21,246 nt of DNA from an uncultured Pseudomonadota bacterium (lineage in GTDB: Bacteria > Pseudomonadota > Alphaproteobacteria > Rs-D84), in NCBI GenBank assembly GCA_947169505.1, contig CAMVPZ010000004.1, positions 1 to 21,246 on the forward strand, given 5' to 3'. The notes below the pieces were generated by a model. That model worked only from the letters and a program-made list of their open reading frames with translations, had not been told where the DNA came from and ran no database searches. A program made the position numbers and the translations under genes. Positions within the stretch are counted from its first letter, which is position 1; each line of letters begins with the position of its first letter. Positions 7,315 through 13,323 of the stretch are shown here, in pieces.

Positions 7315-9018
7315 ATGAAAAACATATTAAAAATCTTTATTGCCCTGCTCTTTGCATTAAATGTAATGCCTGTATCGGCGGCTACACAACAAGATATGCA
7401 AAAAGACATCGATTCTTTGACACGTGCATTTGACGAACATATTGCAAAACTGAAAAATGTTAAACAAGAAACAAAAAAGAATGAAAACGAATCCAAAAAA
7501 ATTGAAAACGAAAACGAATGTAAAGAACGTGGTGGGACTTTCAAATCCGGTTCTTGTTGGTGCAAATCAAATATAATGAATAATCCTGATTCAAAATGTA
7601 TTGATGGAAAAATAGAAAAAAATAATACAAAAACAACTGAAAAAACCGAAAAGACTAAAACAGAAAAACAAAAAAAAGAACCCAAAGAAAAAAATAATGA
7701 ACCCAAACCGGCTAAGGCGGGCGATAATTGCGATTCAAAAGATATCAATGCAAAAACTGCAAGATATGAAAAAACCGGTCAAGGAACAACACTTAATTGC
7801 GTCATAAAAAAATGTAATAAGGGTTTTGAAGTTTCGCCTGACGGTCAAAGTTGTACCACAAAGCTCAAAGTTGGCGACGTTTGCGACCACGAAGATGTAA
7901 ACGCAACATCTGCAAAAATTGAAAAAAATAATCGTGGTGAAATCACTTGTGTTATAAAAACATGCAAAGCTGGTTATGATGTTTCATCAAATGGTCAAAG
8001 TTGCAAAAAAGTAATACCTGTGGGCAAAGATTGCACTGCACAAATCCCGAATGCAAAACTTGCAAAAATTAATGAAAACGGTGATTGCGTTGTCGATTAC
8101 TGTAATCCTGGCTTTCGTGCTTCAAGCGACGACCGCAGTTGTATAGAAACTATCCAAGCCGGCACAGATTGTCATAACGAAAAAGAATTTGCCCTGGTTG
8201 CAAAATACAATACAGAACTTATTTGTATCATAGAAAAGTGTGAAGACGGATACACGGTTTCAAGCAATAGAAGATCTTGCGTTGAAAAACAAGTTCATGC
8301 TGTAACAACACAACCTGATACAACATCATTGCCAGAATCAACAGACACACAACCAACAATTGTTACACCAGATAAAGAAACAAAGATAACAACGCCAACA
8401 AACAATAATACTAAAACAGGCACAGACTATAAAAATACGCAAGAATCAACATCAACACATTCAAAACCGAAAACAGAAAAAGGTTCTGTATCACCTCGTG
8501 ATGATGGATTGTATTACACAGATGATTTTGGTATATTAGATGCTAATGAAGTAAATATCTATCAAGATGGCATTTTTGCCAGAGCAAAGACCAATGTCGG
8601 TTCATGTTCAAAAAACGTACAAAGTGATAAAAAATTTGCAGAATACAATAGCGCAGGAGGATGTGATAACATATCCCCAAGAATATGGGAAGCTTATTTT
8701 GATAACGGTAAAGTTGTTGGCACATATAAATGCACAAACAAATTGCCAAGCAAAAATGCGGTTACTTATACTGGACGTACTGGCAATGGATACAAAGAAT
8801 CATTTCGCATAGACACTCCGGGAGACACACCAGGTAATTACTGTTGGTGCGCAGCGACAGAACCGAACAGTTTACATTGGGTTTATGTCAGATTAGAGAA
8901 CGACACTTATGGAAAGCCACAAGATTGCGAAAACTCTTCTTCTTGTGTAGGAAGATGTGCATCAGCATTCCAAAAAAGTGCCACATTCCGCAAAGCAATG
9001 TTCAAAGATGAGCCATAA
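7315..9018 (+). CDS. Exported protein with four EGF-like Cys repeats and a C-terminal Cys/Trp domain (operon gene 3)
   Basis: The 567-aa product has a signal peptide (1-22, cleavage after VSA). A Lys/Glu/Asn-rich helical stretch and a CWC-containing cluster (C69, C81, C83, C95) come next, then a highly basic linker. Four tandem repeats of 46-51 residues follow, with cysteines at 139/162/167/180, 190/212/217/230, 240/258/263/276 and 286/304/309/322. The pattern Cx17-22Cx4Cx12C, with CVI, Gly-Tyr/Phe and a near-constant SC, resembles EGF-like modules. A Thr/Pro-rich spacer (330-390) leads to a C-terminal domain (about 455-567) with WEAYF, GTYKC, YCWCAAT, WVY and a final FRKAMF. That domain matches the C terminus of the secreted protein at 12269-13153. 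The layout suggests a surface protein, with repeats as stalk and the end domain as binding or sorting unit. Function is unknown and no Shine-Dalgarno is seen. Confidence 0.85.
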   Translation: MKNILKIFIALLFALNVMPVSAATQQDMQKDIDSLTRAFDEHIAKLKNVKQETKKNENESKKIENENECKERGGTFKSGSCWCKSNIMNNPDSKCIDGKIEKNNTKTTEKTEKTKTEKQKKEPKEKNNEPKPAKAGDNCDSKDINAKTARYEKTGQGTTLNCVIKKCNKGFEVSPDGQSCTTKLKVGDVCDHEDVNATSAKIEKNNRGEITCVIKTCKAGYDVSSNGQSCKKVIPVGKDCTAQIPNAKLAKINENGDCVVDYCNPGFRASSDDRSCIETIQAGTDCHNEKEFALVAKYNTELICIIEKCEDGYTVSSNRRSCVEKQVHAVTTQPDTTSLPESTDTQPTIVTPDKETKITTPTNNNTKTGTDYKNTQESTSTHSKPKTEKGSVSPRDDGLYYTDDFGILDANEVNIYQDGIFARAKTNVGSCSKNVQSDKKFAEYNSAGGCDNISPRIWEAYFDNGKVVGTYKCTNKLPSKNAVTYTGRTGNGYKESFRIDTPGDTPGNYCWCAATEPNSLHWVYVRLENDTYGKPQDCENSSSCVGRCASAFQKSATFRKAMFKDEP

Positions 9019-9041
9019 ATACAAAACCGAAAAAGAAAAAA

Positions 9042-10733
9042 ATGAAAAATGTATTAAAAATTTTTACAATCGCAATCTTAACATTCAATGCAATGCCTTT
9101 GTTTGCCGTTGATACAACATCTTGGATATCACAAATCAAGAACGCAACATCTTCTGCCGAAGCACAAAAAATATTTATAGATGCCGTCACAGCAACAACA
9201 AATGCACCCGAATATGCATCTATTGAACAAGGAATAAAAAACCAAGCCATAGAGGATGCAAAAAAACGTGCAGGTATATCAACACCAACTGCAAAAGATT
9301 CTTCAAAAAACGATGAATCCGTCGCCACTATTAATGTATCAGGAACTATTGTAAATGACACAGATAGTCAACCTGTACAATATGTTGTAATCCACGTTAT
9401 TGGTAATGACAATTTAACCAGTGTTAGTGATGCCGACGGCAAATTTACACTTAATAATGTACCAATCAATGCTAAAATTCGTACACAAATTGTTGGATAT
9501 AAAAGTACAACGTTAGATGTTTCAAAAAAAATGGAAATAAAAATACAGCAAGAAAATATTAATTTAGATGCTGCCGTAGTCACTGCCGATTGTAATGGCG
9601 AAATGATAAACGGAAAATGTGTTAATTTGAATTTTGATGATTTTGAAAACCCAGAAGAAGAAACAGCATCCGATCTTCCAATTGAAGTCCAACAGTATGA
9701 ATGTGAAAAAGATAACACTAAAACATGGAAAAACAACGCATGTGTTCAAAAAGAAGAAAACAACCCAAATACACCAACCGACTCAGGAAACAATCCAGAT
9801 AGCACTGATACCCAACAACAAACCGAAACAACGCCAACGGACACACGCACGGATGAAGAAAAAGCCCAGGCTTTGGCTGAAAAGAAACAGGCTTTTGATG
9901 ATGCCAAGGCAACCGAACAATCCCGGGAAAATCGCATGCTGACAGCGGCAACAACCGCTGCGACTGGAATTGGCGGTATGCAACTGGCCCAAGGTTTAGC
10001 AGAACAACGTGCTGACAAATCGGCGGCGCAAGATATGGCGGCATACATTGCGACTATGCGGTGCAGTTATGCAAATGGAAAATCTGTCAAAGCCGGTCCA
10101 GACGAAATCGAATTGCCTGGCGGGAACGATGCAAATTTGATGAAATTACGCAACGAATATTTTGCACTGGCAAATGATTTAAAAGAAAGAAAAACTGCGC
10201 TTGGCATGAAAGCCGGAATTGAGAGCGAAGAAATATTGGACAAAGCCGCAACTGGATTATATGACGATGAAAGTGTTGGTATAACATCCGGCACATATTC
10301 ATCACTTTATCGTGCACAAATGTTGGGTTCAACCACCGACCAAGAACAAATTGATGCCGATAAAAAGACATCTAAAACCCGTGTGATTGGTGGTGCGGTT
10401 GCCGCCGGTGTTGGTGTTGTTGGTGGCGTTGTTGGAAACAGCCTTATCAACGGAAAATTGGGTGAAAAAATCAAAGAATTAAAAGATAAAAGAAATTCAA
10501 CCAAAGAAAACAACGAAACCATTAACGAATTAAAAGCCGGTCTTAAATCTGCTGGCATGACAAATGTCAATAAATTAGATTTATCTAAATTTGATATGAC
10601 AGAATTAAGCGATATGATACATAACACAGATTTTTCAAGTTTAAATTTAAAAGGTCAAGATGCAACCAAACTTATCAACACCAGCAATTCAACAAGTTTG
10701 ACTTCTTCATTGGAAACATTATTCGAACAATAA
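9042..10733 (+). CDS. Exported protein with a CarboxypepD_reg-like domain and Gly-rich hydrophobic segments (operon gene 4)
   Basis: The 563-aa product has a signal peptide (1-22) clearly related to that of operon gene 3 (MKN-LKIF...MP at the same positions). Residues about 97-182 form a carboxypeptidase-regulatory-like domain: VSGTIVND start, SDADGKFTLNNVP, IVGYKS and a terminal NLDAAVVTA, the arrangement typical of N-terminal extensions of Bacteroidetes SusC/TonB-dependent receptors. No barrel or plug follows. Instead come Cys pairs (C184/C193, C221/C234), a Thr/Pro/Asp-rich linker, an Ala-rich helix (270-300), a first Gly/Ala hydrophobic stretch (about 301-319), a loop with C341, and a strongly hydrophobic Gly/Val segment (448-468) followed by a Lys-rich helix. 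The two hydrophobic segments may anchor it in a membrane. It is the last gene of the operon and ends 19 bases before the terminator. Function unknown. Confidence 0.83.
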   Translation: MKNVLKIFTIAILTFNAMPLFAVDTTSWISQIKNATSSAEAQKIFIDAVTATTNAPEYASIEQGIKNQAIEDAKKRAGISTPTAKDSSKNDESVATINVSGTIVNDTDSQPVQYVVIHVIGNDNLTSVSDADGKFTLNNVPINAKIRTQIVGYKSTTLDVSKKMEIKIQQENINLDAAVVTADCNGEMINGKCVNLNFDDFENPEEETASDLPIEVQQYECEKDNTKTWKNNACVQKEENNPNTPTDSGNNPDSTDTQQQTETTPTDTRTDEEKAQALAEKKQAFDDAKATEQSRENRMLTAATTAATGIGGMQLAQGLAEQRADKSAAQDMAAYIATMRCSYANGKSVKAGPDEIELPGGNDANLMKLRNEYFALANDLKERKTALGMKAGIESEEILDKAATGLYDDESVGITSGTYSSLYRAQMLGSTTDQEQIDADKKTSKTRVIGGAVAAGVGVVGGVVGNSLINGKLGEKIKELKDKRNSTKENNETINELKAGLKSAGMTNVNKLDLSKFDMTELSDMIHNTDFSSLNLKGQDATKLINTSNSTSLTSSLETLFEQ

Positions 10734-10752
10734 TAAATCTGTTTAACAACAA

Positions 10753-10778
10753 AAAACACCCACAATTGTGGGTGTTTT
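10753..10778. terminator. Bidirectional intrinsic terminator (perfect 26-base palindrome)
   Basis: AAAACACCCACAATTGTGGG plus its remaining arm is perfectly self-complementary. It is followed by TTTTAATTT on the plus strand and by six T on the minus strand. It lies between the convergent cysteine-rich operon and rplI and can end both transcripts. Confidence 0.9.
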
Positions 10779-10796
10779 AATTTGAAATACAAAATA

Positions 10797-11429
10797 TTAT
10801 TCTGCTTTTGCTTTTTTTGTTGCTTTCTTTGCTTTTGGTGCTTCTTCTTTGACTTCTTCTTTTGTTTCTTCAGCTTTTTCTTCGGTTTTTACTTCTTCTG
10901 CTTTTTCTTCTGTTGCCTCAGTTTCAACTTTCTTTGTTCCAAAAGTCAATTTTTTACCAGCAACCAAAGCATCGATTTCGTCTTGGGATTGTGCAACATA
11001 AATTTTTACATCAACCACAACGTCTGGATGCAAAGCAATTTTTGTATCAAACACACCAACAGATTTAATTGGGGAACCCAATAAAACCTGAGCCGATTCA
11101 ACGTTAACACCTGCAATTTCTTTCAATTCACGTGCAATATCACGTGAAGACACAGAACCATATAATTGACCTGTATCACCCGCCTGACGAATCATGTGTA
11201 ATTTAGCATTTTTAACCGCATCAACTTTTGATTCTGCCGCTTTCTTGGCATTTTCATGACGTGCGATAATTTCAGCCTTTTTCGCTTCGAAAAGCGCAAC
11301 ATTTTCACGTGTGAAACGAATAGCTTTGTTATTTGGCAACAAATAGTTACGTGCGAATCCAGTTTTAACCTCTACTGTATCGCCGATATTGCCCAATTTT
11401 GTAATTTTTTCTGTTAAAATAACTTTCAT
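10797..11429 (-). CDS. rplI: 50S ribosomal protein L9
   Basis: L9 binds 23S rRNA domain V through its N-terminal domain and helps maintain reading frame. The 210-aa product shows the N domain (MKVILTEKITKLGNIGDTVEVK, GFARNYLLP), the long connecting helix (about 42-75) and the C domain (GQLYGSVSSRDIA, LHPDVVVDVKIYV). Usual L9 is about 150 residues. This one carries a 45-residue tail (166-210) of alternating Glu, Lys and Ala ending in a basic patch, a lineage-specific extension. The start at 11429 has an AAAGGA ribosome binding site. It is third in rpsF-rpsR-rplI, but separated from rpsR by a 167-base gap holding a long hairpin. Confidence 0.97.
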   Translation of the reverse strand: MKVILTEKITKLGNIGDTVEVKTGFARNYLLPNNKAIRFTRENVALFEAKKAEIIARHENAKKAAESKVDAVKNAKLHMIRQAGDTGQLYGSVSSRDIARELKEIAGVNVESAQVLLGSPIKSVGVFDTKIALHPDVVVDVKIYVAQSQDEIDALVAGKKLTFGTKKVETEATEEKAEEVKTEEKAEETKEEVKEEAPKAKKATKKAKAE

Positions 11430-11493
11430 TTTATCTGTCCTTTATTTTATTAAAGTTAGAGTTTTTCAACCCAAACATTCACTTTTTTTACAT

Positions 11494-11597
11494 AAATCGG
11501 TAAGAATGGTACAGATGCGCCGTTGTTGGCAAGTGCAGTGTACAAATTGTTACATAAACGCGCCAACAACAAGCAGATGTGCCATTATAACCGATTT
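11494..11597 (-). other. Long imperfect hairpin between rpsR and rplI
   Basis: Arms 11494-11530 and 11562-11597 are imperfect inverted repeats. AAATCGGT pairs with ACCGATTT, AATGG with CCATT, and GTTGTTGGC with GCCAACAAC, interrupted by small internal loops and enclosing a 31-base loop. In the rpsF operon mRNA this stem of about 35 bp begins at the rpsR stop codon. It has no following T run, so it is probably a processing, attenuation or protein-binding structure, or a relic palindromic element, rather than a simple terminator. Confidence 0.6.
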
Positions 11598-11824
11598 TAA
11601 CCGAGATTATTTCTAACAAAAGGCATCAACCCAAGATGACGTGCACGTTTAATAGCAACCGCCAAAGCACGTTGATCTTTTTGTGAAACCCCAGAAATAC
11701 GAGAAGGAACAATTTTTCCACGTTCTGTGATATAATGAGACAATAATTTCACATCTTTGTAATCAATCACTTTGCCCTTTAATGGGTTAGATTTTTTACG
11801 ATAAATTGCTGCACGAACTGCCAT
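11597..11824 (-). CDS. rpsR: 30S ribosomal protein S18
   Basis: The 75-aa product is S18, which forms a heterodimer with S6 on the platform of the small subunit. Family features are IDYKDVKLLSHYITERGKIVPSRISGV and the basic AIKRARHLGLMPF near the C terminus. Length is normal. The start codon overlaps the rpsF stop in a TAATG arrangement, so translation is very probably coupled, matching the 1:1 S6:S18 stoichiometry. Confidence 0.97.
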   Translation of the reverse strand: MAVRAAIYRKKSNPLKGKVIDYKDVKLLSHYITERGKIVPSRISGVSQKDQRALAVAIKRARHLGLMPFVRNNLG

Positions 11825-12165
11825 TATGCCACCTCTTCTTCTGTATTTTTCTTCATCATAACGGATGGTGTTGTTGATAATTCTTCAACACGAACGTTCA
11901 AGAAACGAATAACATCTTCGTCAATTCTGGAACGGCGTTCCAATTCCGCAATTTTATCGCCAGCCAATTCAATGTTCAACATAACATAGTGTGCTTTGCG
12001 ATTTTTACGAATAACATAGGCCAAATTACGTAATCCCCAAAATTCGGTAGATTTAACGTTTCCGCCCAATTCTTTGATGATATCTGTGAACTTAGCCGCT
12101 TTTTCTTTAACCTGCGATTCAGTCAAGTCCTGACGAAAAACCAGGACACTTTCATAATAAGCCAT
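11824..12165 (-). CDS. rpsF: 30S ribosomal protein S6
   Basis: The 113-aa product is S6, partner of S18 in the 30S platform. The N-terminal MAYYESVLVFRQDLTE strand-helix, GLRNLAYVIRKNRKAHYV and the ERRSRIDEDVIRFLNVRVE segment are characteristic. The start at 12165 follows AAAGGA at a normal distance. It is the first gene of the operon, with a leader of about 55 bases containing a hairpin. Confidence 0.97.
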   Translation of the reverse strand: MAYYESVLVFRQDLTESQVKEKAAKFTDIIKELGGNVKSTEFWGLRNLAYVIRKNRKAHYVMLNIELAGDKIAELERRSRIDEDVIRFLNVRVEELSTTPSVMMKKNTEEEVA

Positions 12166-12191
12166 TTTATTTCCTTTGGTTTATATATCAG

Positions 12192-12214
12192 CCGACCAAG
12201 CCCATCTTGGCCAG
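12192..12214 (-). promoter_or_regulatory. Leader hairpin of the rpsF operon
   Basis: In the predicted 5' leader of rpsF, CUGGCCAAG and CUUGGUCGG can form a nine-pair stem (including wobble pairs) with an AUGGG loop. rpsF leaders in many bacteria carry an S6:S18-binding structure for autoregulation. The conserved CCG of that motif is not evident in this loop, so identity with the known motif is unproven. Confidence 0.4.
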
Positions 12215-12227
12215 CAGGAACAACCCA

Positions 12228-12255
12228 ATTATGAACATTTTTTACAAAAAATCAA
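12228..12255 (-). promoter_or_regulatory. Candidate promoter of rpsF-rpsR-rplI
   Basis: On the minus strand TTGATT (12250-12255), a 16-base spacer and CATAAT (12228-12233) give a plausible sigma-70 promoter. Predicted start near 12221. The -35 box overlaps a small hairpin after the preceding gene. Confidence 0.5.
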
Positions 12256-12264
12256 GTATTTGAT
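12251..12264 (-). terminator. Weak intrinsic terminator after the InlB-repeat gene
   Basis: ATCAA-ATAC-TTGAT folds into a five-pair A+T-rich stem followed on the minus strand by a T run. It lies just after the stop codon at 12269. The stem is short, so read-through into rpsF is likely. Confidence 0.35.
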
Positions 12265-12268
12265 CGAA

Positions 12269-13153
12269 TTAATTGCCGGCCCCCTCCGCCAACGCCCGCC
12301 GAAAGGCGGAGTAGCGCAATGCGTTGCACGAACAGTTGCCCGCGCAGTACTGGGCGCAAGAGGCCGCCGAGCCGCCGCCGGAGTAGAACACCCAAGCAGA
12401 GGACGCAGAATCCGAACTTTGTCCATATATTGTATTTTCTGGATTATTTGTGCTTGGTTTCCATCCTGTTGCCTGACACCAACAGTATATTCTGTTATCT
12501 TCACCAGCACTTTCCAGTTGGTCGTATGTGGCAAATGATGCGGATGTATTCCATTGGTCGTTGCTTCGACTTCCGCTTTTAGCACTGCAATGTCCCGTAC
12601 CATACATTGTGCCGCTAGAGAACTGAATTTTCCATTCATGTTTTTCTAATTCCCGGAATTCGCTATCGCTGGCGCATGATGCTTGCGTGGAACCAGCTGT
12701 ACCAGCAGCATAACAACAATAGTCTGCATTTTGATGTAATCCTTTTGCCCATCGCTTTTGTCCATTTAGTAATGATGTTAATGTGGAAAAATCCATCGTT
12801 GGGCGTACTTTCCAACCCGCAAAGATATAGCCTGTTCTTGATGGTGGGGTTGTAGGGATTGTTAATGCGCCGTCGTAATTGCACGTATTCGATTCGGTAT
12901 TTACGTTCTGCATTAATGTATTATTGTTATACCAACGAAGTGGTATGGTATTTGCCGTCCATTTTGCGTCAAAATTTGCATCGCCTGAATATGTGCCAAG
13001 TGTTGGCTCTGTACAATCTGCACTGGTTGCCGTTGCGCCGATGTCGGTTGTTGCAAACGCATCCGTACACATCAGCATCGACATTATGGCGATTACAAAC
13101 CGATTCGTTTTTATTAATGCTGTATTTTCCGCTGTATTCGTTTTTGTTTGCAT
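12269..13153 (-). CDS. Secreted protein with InlB-type repeat and a C-terminal Cys/Trp domain
   Basis: The 294-aa product has a signal peptide with a long polar n-region (hydrophobic FVIAIMSMLMC, cleavage after AFA near 35). It has one InlB B-repeat-like (Listeria-Bacteroides) segment ending PPSRTGYIFAGW (about 72-114). The C-terminal domain (about 170-294) carries WKIQF, GTMYGTGHC, YCWCQATGW, WVFY, a CAQYCAGNCSC cluster and a final FRRALAEG. The same order occurs at the end of the plus-strand protein at 7315-9018. CC at 146-147 and C160 add disulfide potential. The start at 13153 has AAGGGGAG upstream. Its coding tail, 12275-12390, is about 70% G+C, far above its neighbours. It lies 170 bases downstream of pilR with its own promoter, so it may be a substrate or companion of the pilus-like machine. 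That role is inferred from position only. Confidence 0.82.
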   Translation of the reverse strand: MQTKTNTAENTALIKTNRFVIAIMSMLMCTDAFATTDIGATATSADCTEPTLGTYSGDANFDAKWTANTIPLRWYNNNTLMQNVNTESNTCNYDGALTIPTTPPSRTGYIFAGWKVRPTMDFSTLTSLLNGQKRWAKGLHQNADYCCYAAGTAGSTQASCASDSEFRELEKHEWKIQFSSGTMYGTGHCSAKSGSRSNDQWNTSASFATYDQLESAGEDNRIYCWCQATGWKPSTNNPENTIYGQSSDSASSAWVFYSGGGSAASCAQYCAGNCSCNALRYSAFRRALAEGAGN

Positions 13154-13180
13154 TCTCTTTTCTCCCCTTTACACCAATGC

Positions 13181-13189
13181 ATTATATCA
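13181..13189 (-). promoter_or_regulatory. Extended -10 promoter of the InlB-repeat gene
   Basis: TGATATAAT on the minus strand is an extended -10 element whose -35 region is only a T tract. It predicts a short leader of about 20 bases before ATG 13153. Confidence 0.55.
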
Positions 13190-13224
13190 TATTTTTAACC
13201 GAAAAAAAATGTTTTTTGAAAAAA

Positions 13225-13311
13225 ATTCTCCCCACCCCCCTCCCCACTTCGTGGTCCCCTCCCCCTATGGGGGAGAATTAATTTGGGGACTTCGTGGTCC
13301 CAAATTGGGGG
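13225..13311. repeat. G+C-rich palindromic intergenic repeat, copy 2, acting as pilR 3' hairpins
   Basis: ATTCTCCCC at 13225 and GGGGGAGAAT ending at 13278 bracket a C-rich/G-rich palindrome with an internal CCAC-TTC-GTGG tip. An adjoining hairpin AATTTGGG/CCCAAATT (13280-13306) shares the same TTCGTGGTCC motif. The segment 13253-13277 is nearly identical to the repeat at the left end of the window. It starts 12 bases after the pilR stop, and on the minus strand the outer stem is followed by seven T, so it probably terminates the pil transcript. Confidence 0.75.
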
Positions 13312-13323
13312 GAAACCAAATCT

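Noticed and set aside
7729..8283. Cys-repeat region as a CRISPR or DNA-level tandem repeat
   Set aside because: Repetition is at the protein level with diverged codons; no near-identical DNA repeats with spacers occur anywhere in the window.
12176..12538. Plus-strand frame of 120 codons opposite the G+C-rich tail
   Set aside because: G+C-rich segments suppress stop codons on the opposite strand; the translation shows no domain or export signal.
12229..12639. Long minus-strand frame overlapping the InlB-repeat gene
   Set aside because: It is a frame-shifted shadow of the real gene; the real frame has signal peptide, Cys/Trp domain and matches another protein in the window.
12269..13153. InlB-repeat protein as the missing pilin
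   Set aside because: It has a standard signal peptide and no prepilin Gly/Phe-Glu cleavage motif followed by a long N-terminal hydrophobic helix.
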